This document shows positions 54,901 through 64,000 of a stretch of 64,000 nucleotides of DNA, piece after piece. The stretch spans positions 267,251 through 331,250 of the forward strand of contig JASANG010001739.1 of assembly GCA_030248215.1 (NCBI GenBank), in the 5' to 3' direction. The stretch is from Enoplolaimus lenunculus (lineage: Eukaryota > Nematoda > Enoplea > Enoplida > Thoracostomopsidae). The notes under the pieces are model-generated. The model saw only the letters and a list, made by a program, of their open reading frames with translations. It ran no database searches and was not told where the DNA came from. The first letter of the stretch is position 1. Each line of letters starts with the position of its first letter. The position numbers were made by a program, and so were the translations under genes.

Positions 54901-57130
54901 TACACATCGATCCCAAAAATTTCTACAAATTACGGAGATTTTAAACAGCGCGCCGGATATTTCTCCAATATGCCTTGTAGCCAGTCTACCTCTGTCGCTT
55001 GTATTTTCTTAAATATATCATGATTCTTGTGCATTTTGGCCTCACATTTAAGGCTAAGCCTTTGAGTTAGGGGCTGCTAAGGCTTAGAAGTGTGCAAGAG
55101 GGTAGATCTTTGCAAAAAAATGACGGAGTGTCTTACAGGACCTGTACAACTGGTAACGACATAAAAACTATGATAATTATATTTTAGCATTAAAAACTTT
55201 TGCGAGAAATAATGCTTGTTTATTATGAACTACAGGGCCTGTTCTAGTCAAAAATTTCGCACTGAAATCCCAGTTCTATGCGACAGAAAGCGTTTGTGTT
55301 AAAATTTTTAATACTAAAATTTGCAGTTGGTTTCCGGCTTGCTTTGTGCGCAAGATTTCCTTCACTCAAGCCCGTAGTCAGCTCACATTGGTACGAAAAG
55401 ACGCTAAAGTATTTTCAGAAGAGGTGGATCTACAACGGTTTTCGACAATTTACTAGCAAGGTTGAAAATTTTCTAATGGGAGCAAAGTTCTTCCAGGGGG
55501 GGCTGAACCCGCCCCTGGCCCGCTTCTGGCAACGGGATCGCTTTCACTGCTTAATGCTATGCTCTCAACCTTGTTGCCAATTCCGTTTTTGGATCAGAGT
55601 AACGCACTACGGTAATATTTCAGATTTGCAACGATCCGAAACGCGATCAAATCGCCAACTCATTTCAAAATGTACTACAAACCAACGCAAACACTAACGT
55701 TTCCTGATCTAACAATATGCAGTCACAGGGGAATGTTTATGAACGTTTCCCAATTGCAAAAAAATTCTCTTCAATCAAACACTTCAGCAATTTTCGAACA
55801 GTCTTCCATTATCACTTTTGACGAAATTGTTGCATTAATGTCAGCGTTGCCTGATATCGGCTATCTACAAGCTTCATTACTACAACAATTGCCCCGTTTA
55901 AAACCTGTTAACCCAACCAAGTCTTTGGAAACTTTGTCGCTAAAATTCGAAGGAAATCTCGTCGAAGCATTGTATTATGTTTTAGGAAACTATGGACTTG
56001 ACTGTAAGTCGTTGTTTAAAGGTTGTTATTACGGTGACGAGTACGAATTTGATTGCTGCAGTATTGTTCGACCTATTTTTAACATCTTCTATGGTCACTG
56101 TTTTGTTTTTGATATGTCTCTGCTGCGCAATGCGTCCACGAGAGGTACACAGCCATCGCAAAAACATTTTCTGTGGATTGAAGCTGAGCCAGACTATGGA
56201 GTTCGATCGCAAACCAATGGTGAGAACAAACAATCGCAAACGGCCACATTGCAAAACGGGACCCATCAAAACGCTGGGCCTGGAAACCGGAGCGAGGAAA
56301 ATGAAGCACCAGCAGGGTTGTCAGGCATCCTTGGATTTCAACTTGGTCACGAACAGTGGTACGAAATTGTTCACGCGCTACTGCCAACATCGCGAAATGA
56401 ATTATCGTTTCAATTTAGGCACGTCATCGACATGGAACAAGCGTCTGAATGTCGTCCAAGCTATGATCAAAGCTTAAAATATTTTTCACAATATTCAGTT
56501 TCGAATTGTATCGCAGATGACTGGTTTCAAGCTATTGACCAACGCTCGGAGTGTCGCTGGCCAATACTTGAGTTTTTAGAGGTCGAAAAAATTCGTTATC
56601 AGTTGAGTGCAGCCAACGAAAACTCACCTATAGGGTTTGCTGTTGAATCTGATTGGTTATCGAAAACGGCAGCAACAGCGGCGGCCAATAGAAAACGAGA
56701 ATCGCGCCCACTGTGTAGCACTGCAAATGCGGATTGGTTACACGATCACATCACTGATTCAATTGGTCCTGTAGAGTCCTGGGATCCGCCTCATTGTCTG
56801 CAACCATGTGAACGACGCGAATTCTCATTGGCTAATCGTCAAGAAGTTCCAAGTGACACTAATAACAGTGTGATTTTGTACATATTTTTCTCAAATCCAT
56901 CGTATATGATTTTAGAAGAAGTACAAACGCTTCAATTAACCGATTATTTAAGTCTCGTAGGCGGACTGATGGGATTGTGGTTGGGCTCAAGTGTCATTAC
57001 AATAATTCATATTGTTGGTGTACTAGCGTATTTAGTTATGAAAAAAACGAAGCGCGCATGGTGTTACTGCTTACAGTGGTCAGCTAGAAGCGAGAGAGAA
57101 TCTGCAGGACAAGAAAAGTCTAACAATTGA
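51989..57130 (+). CDS. DEG/ENaC-family sodium channel subunit
   Basis: Three exons (51989-52274, 54130-54277, 55624-57130) join in phase with GT-AG ends and encode 646 residues. The cytosolic N terminus holds a predicted coiled coil (about residues 10-57, QQIRTTQRRNSALKAHFQRR onward). The family His-Gly gating motif is FSGLHGIS (H113, G114). The first membrane span is about 129-145 (MWTMLLMVFFSITVAHA). It is followed by FPDLTIC (171-177), the family's FPAVTIC box. The extracellular domain is Cys-containing, including PPHCLQPCERREF. The second span is about 587-617, with the selectivity-filter motif LGSS (GxS). The C-terminal tail is short and basic. Family members are trimeric Na+ channels gated by touch, acid or peptides; the ligand here is unknown. 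Introns of 1.9 and 1.3 kb contain transposons. Confidence 0.9.
52442..52632. mobile_element. MITE with TAAGCC interior, in DEG/ENaC intron 1
   Basis: The left end GGCTAATGTTACTTTAAAGG is mirrored by the right CCTTAAAGTAACATGGGTC. The interior has ATAAGCCTAAGCCTAAGC. Flanks tgatattt (52434-52441) and agatattt (52633-52640) match at 7 of 8. Confidence 0.88.
52733..52830. mobile_element. Possible left end of a hAT-type element with TTTTCCGG words
   Basis: CAGGGTTTGTTTTTTCCGG is followed by repeated GGTTTTTCCG/CGGAAAA words. Similar CGGAAAAA and TTTTCTCCGG words reappear at about 53725-53810, which may be the other end. No target duplication was confirmed. Confidence 0.4.
53439..53583. mobile_element. 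Possible Tip100-like hAT MITE (GTGGCGGATCC-type ends)
   Basis: The left ACTGGCGGATCCAATAG and the right TGTATCCGCCACTG are inverted. The flanks share only part of an 8-mer (attcattt/attcctcc). Confidence 0.45.
55430..55530. repeat. Second copy of the repeat that hosts the 23513 MITE
   Basis: The stretch with TAGCAAGGTTGAAAATTTTC, CCAGGGGGG, CCGCCCCTGG and CCCGCTTCTGG matches the sequence around 23440-23512 and 23930-23960 once the MITE there is set aside. It lies in the second DEG/ENaC intron. Confidence 0.5.
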
Positions 57131-57711
57131 AAAATAGTTATTTTGCTCCTAAATTCACTTTAAAAAATTTTTGTATGATATATATATATATAACACATTT
57201 GGTTGCATATTAAGCAATTTTTCTGAATATTTCAATAATTAGCGATTGGACCGCATTACATAGAAGTTTTTTAAGGAATTTCGTGATATAAAATCTACAA
57301 CTTTGATTTTAAAATCGTAAATTTTAATTACATATCACGAAACACTGTAAGTACTTCATCAAAGCTATCAATCACGCGATCAATGTGCAAACAAGGCAGT
57401 GAACAGTGCACCACAACCGGTGTAAATCAGTTGCCGATTTAGTAATCAGCGAGGGCGATAGACCAATATTAGAAGCTTTTTTACCAAAAATAGCAAGGTC
57501 AAAGTCTAATAAAACTGGTAACCTCTCTTATGATACCTATTTTCAGTTTCGTGCTACTATATAATTGTGTTTGGTTTATCGCTTCATTCGCTCGTAAAAT
57601 CACGTTCACTACATACATTGCGAGCACCCCGTCAGTATTTACCAAACAACCTGTTTAGAATTGGCTATGATGTTCAAAAATTGTTTTTAAAAAACTGAAA
57701 AAGAAAGCCAG
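57131..57711. other. 3' flank of the DEG/ENaC gene
   Basis: AT-rich, with a short (AT)n run at 57178-57191. No AATAAA signal could be assigned with confidence. Confidence 0.4.
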
Positions 57712-57800
57712 CAGGGTGCAACTGGTAGTGAAAATGCCGGAGCCGGAGCCGGAGGCCGATTTTCTGCCGGAGCCGGAGGCAGACCTCCGGTTGTACCCTG
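57712..57800. mobile_element. 89-bp hAT-type MITE, family D (CTCCGG hexamers), perfect target duplication
   Basis: It begins CAGGGTGCAACTGGTAG and ends CCTCCGGTTGTACCCTG. Both sides carry aaagccag (57704-57711 and 57801-57808). It is almost nothing but two ends with GCCGGAGCCGGAG arrays between. Confidence 0.92.
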
Positions 57801-57808
57801 AAAGCCAG

Positions 57809-58263
57809 TGCTTGGCAAAGGCAGGATGCTACCTTCATGATCTTGTATGGGTTAAAAACCCGTCAGTATAACAGAAATACAACAAGCTTTCTTAACAGTA
57901 TACTATATTTGGGGATTCTTAAGCCTTTAGTTTAGGAAGATTTATTTTAGTGGTCGCTTGAAACCTAGGTAATCCGAGTGCTTCAACCGTTGCATTAAAC
58001 ATACTGTATTGAGTTATATAAGCCAAAATCCAAACGAACATTAACATACTGATGTTTAATTTTAAATATAGCCTTGCTACTTTTAGCAAGCGTTTATTAC
58101 AATTGCTTACAGTTGAACAAACTCTTAAAATCAATATATCATATTAGGAAATATAAATATCTGTCAGCTTTAACACATTTCTTAGAGACATTTTTAGTTT
58201 ATTAATAGCGACATATTTTAGGACGTTGAAAAAGTAAACGAGACAGTTTAAAAGTGACCGGAG
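57809..58263. other. Intergenic AT-rich sequence
   Basis: Nothing recognised. Confidence 0.4.
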
Positions 58264-58472
58264 CAGGGGCGTGCACTAAATGGCAGAGAAAGGGAGACAT
58301 TACATTTTTACCCGAAACTTTTAGACAAACGAGAAAAATAGTTTTTTACTGGTGTTAGAATAATCATTCGGATGCTGGATACCGCAGAAATTATCTGGTA
58401 AACTACGCTAGCGCGATAAATATTTTGACATCATATTATGCCGCCCGAAAAGAAATTTTCGCTACACCCCTG
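58264..58472. mobile_element. Probable hAT-type MITE (CAGGGGCGTGC...CTACACCCCTG)
   Basis: The left CAGGGGCGTGCACTAAATGG and the right TTTCGCTACACCCCTG are short inverted ends. Flanks gaccggag and gacttgga match at about half the positions. Non-coding, 209 bp. Confidence 0.6.
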
Positions 58473-59875
58473 GACTTGGAGGTCATTAAAGTTTGTAAAA
58501 CCTATTTTAAATGATATGCAATCTTACGAATGCAAAGCACTTGATGTCTTCGCCCGTTGCAAACATTTTTTTTCTTTCTTTTTAACGAACAAATTTTTTC
58601 CATATGTTCCTCTGTTGTGATCTTTTTATAAGTTAAAAAGTGCGTTTTAAACTCTGCTCGCTTTTAGCACCGTTTTCTCACCATTAAAATCAACATCGAG
58701 ATTGAGTGGACTTGCTTGCATTTTGGGGGTAGTTTCAGTTGTTATTTCAAGAGACATATTGAGTTCAACGTCAAGTAACTGCCAATTTATACTATATATT
58801 GACAGTTTATATATATGTATACATTTATTTATACAAATAGAATTTGTACTATTTATTTCTGTATATTTTGTAGTGATTGAATCACAAATTGCTCCAAAAC
58901 ACGCGAACAGCAACTTACTGATAATTCACCTATTATTAATTGCAATTAATGCTTGCGTGGATTTTATATTAAGTTTTGGCTCGTGAATAGAACAGGGCAA
59001 GCTCAACCGTTAGGCTATTTTTTGCTTAGTCTATAGGCTTTGGCTTAGGCTTAGGCTTAGGAATATGCTCATGCTACAGTTTCAGCCCTGTTCTCTACAA
59101 AGTTTTTATACTTTTAAGTCTTTGAAGACATAGTAAAGTATTAATTGTTGAATCTTTTTGAAATTAAAAATGCTATTCTGAACTGTGACGATTCATATTC
59201 ATAAAGCTAAAAGGAGTCAAACTTGTGCAAAATACTATCACTCTTTGAAGATAAGTAGTCTCTGGAACACTTGCTTTACACAGCTTTAAAAATCATCAGA
59301 ATTTTCATAACTTTAGGCTTAGAATTAGGCTCTGGCTTAAGAGTAGAGATATACAAAATATATAGTGATTTGAGCAAAATGTGATGGACCCAAACAAAAT
59401 ATTTCTGCAATTACAACGAAACTTAATCTTTGGATTACAAATTAAAATTGTAGCTGTAATTTTACGAAATATATTATTAATGTGGCTATTTTAGACTAAT
59501 ATATCCTTTAATCATGATTGTCTAATTTACCAAATATTTGAAGAATAGCAAAACTAACTGATAGAAGCCAAACTCTTCTGAAATACAGTCTGTTTATCGT
59601 TTAAAGTTTGCCAGCAAAGCAAACAATTGATAGTTCGCGGTATCTCTAGTAAATAAAAAATTGTTTGGTATGCAGCAATTTAATAGCTAAATCATCGTTT
59701 CTAAACGATTTTGAACGCATTTTGGTAACTTTACACGCTCGCAGCAACAATATAGGAGTTTAACTTTATTGTCAATTCATTGTTCTACCATTATTAATTT
59801 TCTGCCTAAAATATTAATACATTACCTAGCTAAGTACGGTATATAAATTTTCAAAAAACATAGCTTTAAGAATGT
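58473..59875. other. Intergenic sequence with TTAGGC patches
   Basis: TTTGGCTTAGGCTTAGGC lies near 59039-59060 and further GGCTTAGAATTAGGC near 59314-59330. No gene was recognised. Confidence 0.45.
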
Positions 59876-60074
59876 GGCCAATGTAAAGAACAAGGGCTGA
59901 ACAGTATTATAAGCTTATTCCTGAGCCTAAGCCTAAGCTAAACCGAAGCCTAGGTGTAAGAAAGAGTTTATTTCTAAGCCTAAGCATAAGCCTAGCAAAT
60001 AATAGTCTAAACCTTAAGCTTATTCTATTCTAGTCTCACAGAAAAACGTTCCGCCCCTGATCTTTACATGGGCC
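59876..60074. mobile_element. MITE with TAAGCC interior, perfect target duplication
   Basis: It begins GGCCAATGTAAAGAACAAGG and ends CCCCTGATCTTTACATGGGCC as near inverted repeats. Both sides carry aagaatgt (59868-59875 and 60075-60082). The interior has CCTGAGCCTAAGCCTAAGC and CTAAGCCTAAGCATAAGCC. An 8-bp duplication fits the hAT or P superfamilies; which of the two is not decided. Confidence 0.9.
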
Positions 60075-60654
60075 AAGAATGTTAACACTATTTCAGAAAT
60101 TATATGGGTGTATAACAGTCTATTAAATTGCGTATAAATTAAATATGCTCTTGTTTTAAAATGAGTTTGTGAGCCTTGAATTAATAGATCAAATAACAAA
60201 TTTAGCACCCAATATTCCAATCACACAAGTACGGTACAACATTTTACCACCGGCTCAATTTGAACACCGTTAAGTGTCACATGCAGGCAATTTACTACTT
60301 CAGCTCGAAATCTTAACGGAATACAATTGCAAAATTGTTCAATGTATGCTTTATGTAGGCATGTACCGCTGACTTTATTCCGCATGCCGTGTTTTTAGTG
60401 TTCCTTTTAGTTGCTAGTACAGTTTCGCTTATTGACTAGAGATTATTAGCAGACACACTTCACGCTTGTGTGAAGCTGTTTTCTTTAATAATTTGATATT
60501 TCATTTCTACCAATAGTAGTTTGTAAATTAAATATGTTGATTTGCAAATTGCTATGCCATATAAAATTTTTAATACATCTTTGGACTCTTGTATTTGTTC
60601 TCGTATCCATCAGTTTACGAAATTTTACGATTTTTGCACGGGAGCTAAGAGGGC

Positions 60655-60832
60655 TGGCTACGCTTATGCTTAAACTTTTGGCTTAGGCTTAAGCTTTTGG
60701 ATTAGGTTTACGCTTTTTGCTTAGGCTTAAGCTTTGTGTTAGTCTTTAAAGTTTTGGCTTAGGTTTAACCTTTTGGATTAAACTTAAACTTAAGGTTCGG
60801 CTTAGGCTTTAGGTTTGAGCTTGGGGTGGTTA
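60655..60832. repeat. Degenerate tandem array of TTAGGC-containing 18-20-mers
   Basis: Units of the type GGCTTAGGCTTAAGCTTTTG repeat about eight times with variation. The orientation is TTAGGC on the plus strand. It may be a satellite grown from the interior of the 59876-type element. Confidence 0.7.
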
Positions 60833-62100
60833 GATATCATCGTTTTTGGTTTCGCAGCAGCAGGTCACAGAAACAAGTTGATGTGGCGCTATAAACATAT
60901 TTTATTGCCAAGGACGGGCGGTCTCGGCTAAAAACTATAACATTGGGACTTGACTACTCAGTTTTACTTTCTACAGGTTTACAAGCATTTTTTTGATTCC
61001 TCGACTTTAGCTGTCGTTTCGAATCACCGACATCAAAAACCGAGACCGACTTTGGAGACTCCCATACTTCTTCATTGTGGCGACTACGGTTTCAGGCGCG
61101 CAGACAGGACAACATATAATAGCGAAAAATTTGTGTGGAGTCAATAAAAACCCCATTCTGTCGTTCGTGTTATGTACAGGTTACTGCAGTACTATCAGCA
61201 ACATATAACCCAGTAATATTGCACTTTGTATTTGCAGTTAATTTCTCTAAAGATCTCCTATTAAGCTTCAACACCATATAGAAAACGCATATAGGACCTT
61301 TATGTAATAATACAATCAACTGCACAGTTCGAACTTTATAATTTTTTATTGTCCAGAACAAAGTGACACATAATGAGCATAAATGAAATTTAACTTGAAA
61401 TGGATTGTTTTCAAAACCTCTGCATCGTTGCGGCAAGGACTTCTGTGGTGCAAAAAGTAAACAACACCGCGGTTGTGTTTTATATCCGCCCAAAGTCACG
61501 CCCTTAAATATACAAGAGTGATTTTTGTGTGAGCATAGAAATTTTGCAATTTTACGCTTGAAGAACAAAGAAACAGTGTTTAGGCCTTTGTTTTATGAGT
61601 AGGATTTTTTTCGAACTAGACGCTATTTGCACTTTGCTCGTGCTTAATTTCAAAATTTATACATTTGTATAATATTAGGCTAATATATATAATACTCGTA
61701 AAGAAAAACTGGCTATTGGTTACAGATTACCCGCATATGTTAAACCATTAGTATATTATGTATTTTTTCGAAGAATAATGTTACGATTACAAAATAACGG
61801 CTATTGATTTTTTTTTATTTATTAATTATGGCAGTAGAGCCTTTGTGAAATAAACGAAGAAAAAGTAGTGAAGCGCCCATAAGGCAAACAAGTCCATGAC
61901 AATTAACTATTACACTTAGTACCCGCCCTGACTTACAATTCAATTTCGGTACACGTTGATCAGACGCAACGAAAACCATAGACGTGATAATTGTAAAACT
62001 TTGACAACTTGATGCACTCAGTAAAACGACCCGCGGTCTATAATAAGCGGAAAATCTTTTCAGAAAAAATAACTAAATGAAACTTTCACGCCCAAACCTG
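60833..62100. other. Intergenic sequence
   Basis: No supportable gene. A 132-codon minus-strand open frame at 61170-61568 has no family resemblance. Confidence 0.4.
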
Positions 62101-62101
62101 A

Positions 62102-64000
62102 CTAAACACTGCCTGTGTCCAATAATGCCTTTATAGGTTTATTTTCAACTAAAACCGATAGCTCTGATACATTGGGTTCTCCTGCAATACTAACCATGCA
62201 GCTAGGTTTAGGTCTATCTAATGTTTTAGTTACCTTACGTGGTGTATCATATCTAGGTCGATCGCGTTTTGTGTGTTGTAGTAATCGAGAACAACTTGGA
62301 GTTACTACCAGGTTGGCTTTGTTGTTCCTATTATGTTTTGGTGTTTTGGGAGGCAAAGTAGCTTCTATTGGATTTCGAACGGTAACTGCTGCTGCAGTAC
62401 CGGATAATAAATTGGAACATGTAGGTTGTTCGGAAGCATTTTGTTCATTAGGCATACGTCCTATCAGGTTATTTTCTTCTGTTGTTTCGCTCTTTCCTGG
62501 GGCCTTAAAACTATTCAGAAAATTGGAGAATCTTGTCTCTAATATAGGCATTGGGGTTGGGACCCTTGGTGGACGAACTCGGACAGGCACTATAGATGAA
62601 GTAAGGCTTGATGGACAATTTATTCCTGCAGTTTTGTGAGATATCTCTTCAGCGCTTACGATGCTTAGTGAGGGTGCGGTAAATTCTTGTAACTCCTCTG
62701 GTTCAATCTCCTGCCGGATATATCTAAACCTACTTTTATTCCTCTTGCAACAAAATTTGCAATATTCCTTTTTATCCCAAATACCTTTAACAACCCGCCA
62801 AATATCGTCACGTCTCTTAAAACATGTAGTTACCAATATTACAATTAACGCACAGATTAATGCAATGATTATATGCATTAACGACGAATGTTGCGTGGTC
62901 ACGGGTAGTAAAATGTGGTCGATTTGGCTACGGGTTAATTCCCGGCTAAGATTAGTGTGATACTCGGCATCAAGCATATCGATCCAATGTGGAGAAGGGA
63001 GTCCCGAAAAGTTTAAACTTGGAGTGGGAATTTTACTAATGTTGAAAGTAAAATGTTGTATATCACGTACTGTGGACGTGATTATCCTATCACCAACAGT
63101 TATTAAAGAATATTTCTCATGGGGAAAGAAATAAACTCCATTTGGCGGTATCGCGAGTCTCTCGCTCCGTGATGAAAATTGGACTTCTCGGTTAGTAGTG
63201 ACCTTTGCAAATTTATCACTCGTACGGACCATTACACCAACTCGAGTAGTATCTAAGGTGGTACCTTGCCGAAATTGTGTAACTTGCACTTTGCATGATT
63301 TACTCCATTGTTCAAATCTCGCGATTGCCGTTAGGCATTCATTAGCTTCTGAACGAGGTAAAGCCTGCAACGGGCAATACCATAATCCCGGTCGCCTTTT
63401 ACAAAGGGAGGGAACAACTTCTAGATATGAGTTCACACCGTGATGACTATCATAAGTCATATAAGTAGGAAACTTAATGCGGTTAGTAATATTTTTCTCG
63501 GGTATATTGAAACCAACGTTAGAGATAGATAACAAAGGGAGAATATCTCTTTTCGTAATTTTGGGGATTTCTAAAATGATCCCAAATTTTAGTTGGGCAA
63601 TATTTACTATTACTGGGTATGCCGTAACAAATTGATAAAATAGGCTAGGTTCGTGTTCATATAGTGTTTTTCGTAGAGCAGGTTCTGCTCTTATTAATCT
63701 GGTAATCTGGGTGGCACTTAGTTTTTCAGAATCTATTTTGCCCTCTAAGCTTGCGGTACTAACAGATTTCACCAACCGCTCTATTTGCATAACAAACAAA
63801 TTTGCCTGGGAAATTTGGTGCATTTCCTGACCAAATCCTTTTAACTCGCACGTAATATGTGCAACCATGTGGTCCAAAAATGTCATTGCTTTATGGGTAA
63901 AAGTGTAAATTTGTTGATTTTGTATGGAAAGTTGGTGGATGGCTCGTGCTTGTATTCCAATTTTATGTTCAAGTATTGGTACCGCTTGTGTTAATGCACT
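62102..64000 (-). mobile_element. Fossil LTR retroelement fragment: envelope-like domain followed by the start of an aspartic protease
   Basis: An open minus-strand frame of about 594 codons from the first methionine, continuing to the window edge. The proximal part is heptad-rich and helical, like the coiled coil of a fusion glycoprotein. A cysteine-bearing ectodomain follows (CKRRPGLWYCPL), then one membrane span (IIIALICALIVILVTTCF) near residue 350 and a long basic Ser/Pro-rich tail. The last residues (ENKPIKALLDTGSV) are the opening of a retropepsin with its DTG site. The clade is probably Ty3/gypsy-like, judged only from the DTG context. Reverse transcriptase, integrase and LTRs were not seen here. 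It is incomplete and counted as broken, with at least one or two breaks. Age cannot be set without LTRs; the long open frame suggests it is not very old. Confidence 0.6.

Noticed and set aside
55278-55697. 139-codon plus-strand frame proposed as the DEG/ENaC N terminus
   Set aside because: It is in a different phase. The real first membrane span is in the exon at 54130-54277, which splices in phase to 55624.
62115-62639. 174-codon plus-strand frame
   Set aside because: It is the shadow of the envelope-like frame on the other strand.

Overview
The window is AT-rich invertebrate animal DNA with spliced genes, long intergenic stretches and very many short non-autonomous DNA transposons. Five host loci can be supported. 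Four are on the minus strand: the first two coding exons of a CENP-B/pogo-type DNA-binding gene (409-1620), a p53/p63/p73-family gene (about 31558-36433), an intronless UFD1 gene (39150-40199) and a complete nine-exon AP-2 mu gene (42280-46294). The fifth, a three-exon DEG/ENaC sodium-channel gene (51989-57130), is on the plus strand. A nematode is the best guess, perhaps an early-branching lineage. The reasons are many TTAGGC/TAAGCC-like hexamers and 3' splice-site-like sequences a few bases upstream of two start codons, as in spliced-leader trans-splicing. This is inference, because the hexamers lie at least partly inside transposons rather than in telomeres.

Layout: 0.4-1.6 kb is the CENP-B-like gene. 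From 1.6 to 31.5 kb is a 30-kb stretch with no supportable host gene, filled with transposon relics, palindromes and microsatellites. From 31.5 to 46.3 kb are p53-family, UFD1 and AP-2 mu, all on the minus strand but separated by 2-2.7 kb, so not an obvious operon. From 46.3 to 52 kb is repeat-rich spacer. From 52 to 57.1 kb is the DEG/ENaC gene. From 57.1 to 62.1 kb is spacer with more small transposons. From 62.1 kb to the edge is a fossil LTR retroelement fragment with an envelope-like reading frame that runs out of the window.

The most unusual content is the transposon landscape. At least seven families of hAT-type miniature elements (ends CAGGG...CCCTG, 8-bp target duplications) carry, just inside their ends, short tandem arrays of a six-base word that differs from family to family: TTCCGG, TTCCGA, TTCCTG, TTCGGA, CTCCGG, TTCCGT, CCGATA. 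A further family with GGCC...GGCC ends and 8-bp duplications carries the nematode telomere word TTAGGC/TAAGCC inside it. One degraded longer relative holds a BED zinc-finger fragment, which ties the group to hAT transposases.

The host genes are unrelated in function: DNA-damage/stress transcription (p53 family), protein quality control with p97/NPL4 (UFD1), clathrin-mediated endocytosis (AP-2 mu), an ion channel, and a chromatin or DNA-binding protein derived from a pogo-type transposase. Exon limits were read by eye from frame, splice signals and family similarity. All identity statements rest on remembered family sequences, not on a database search.
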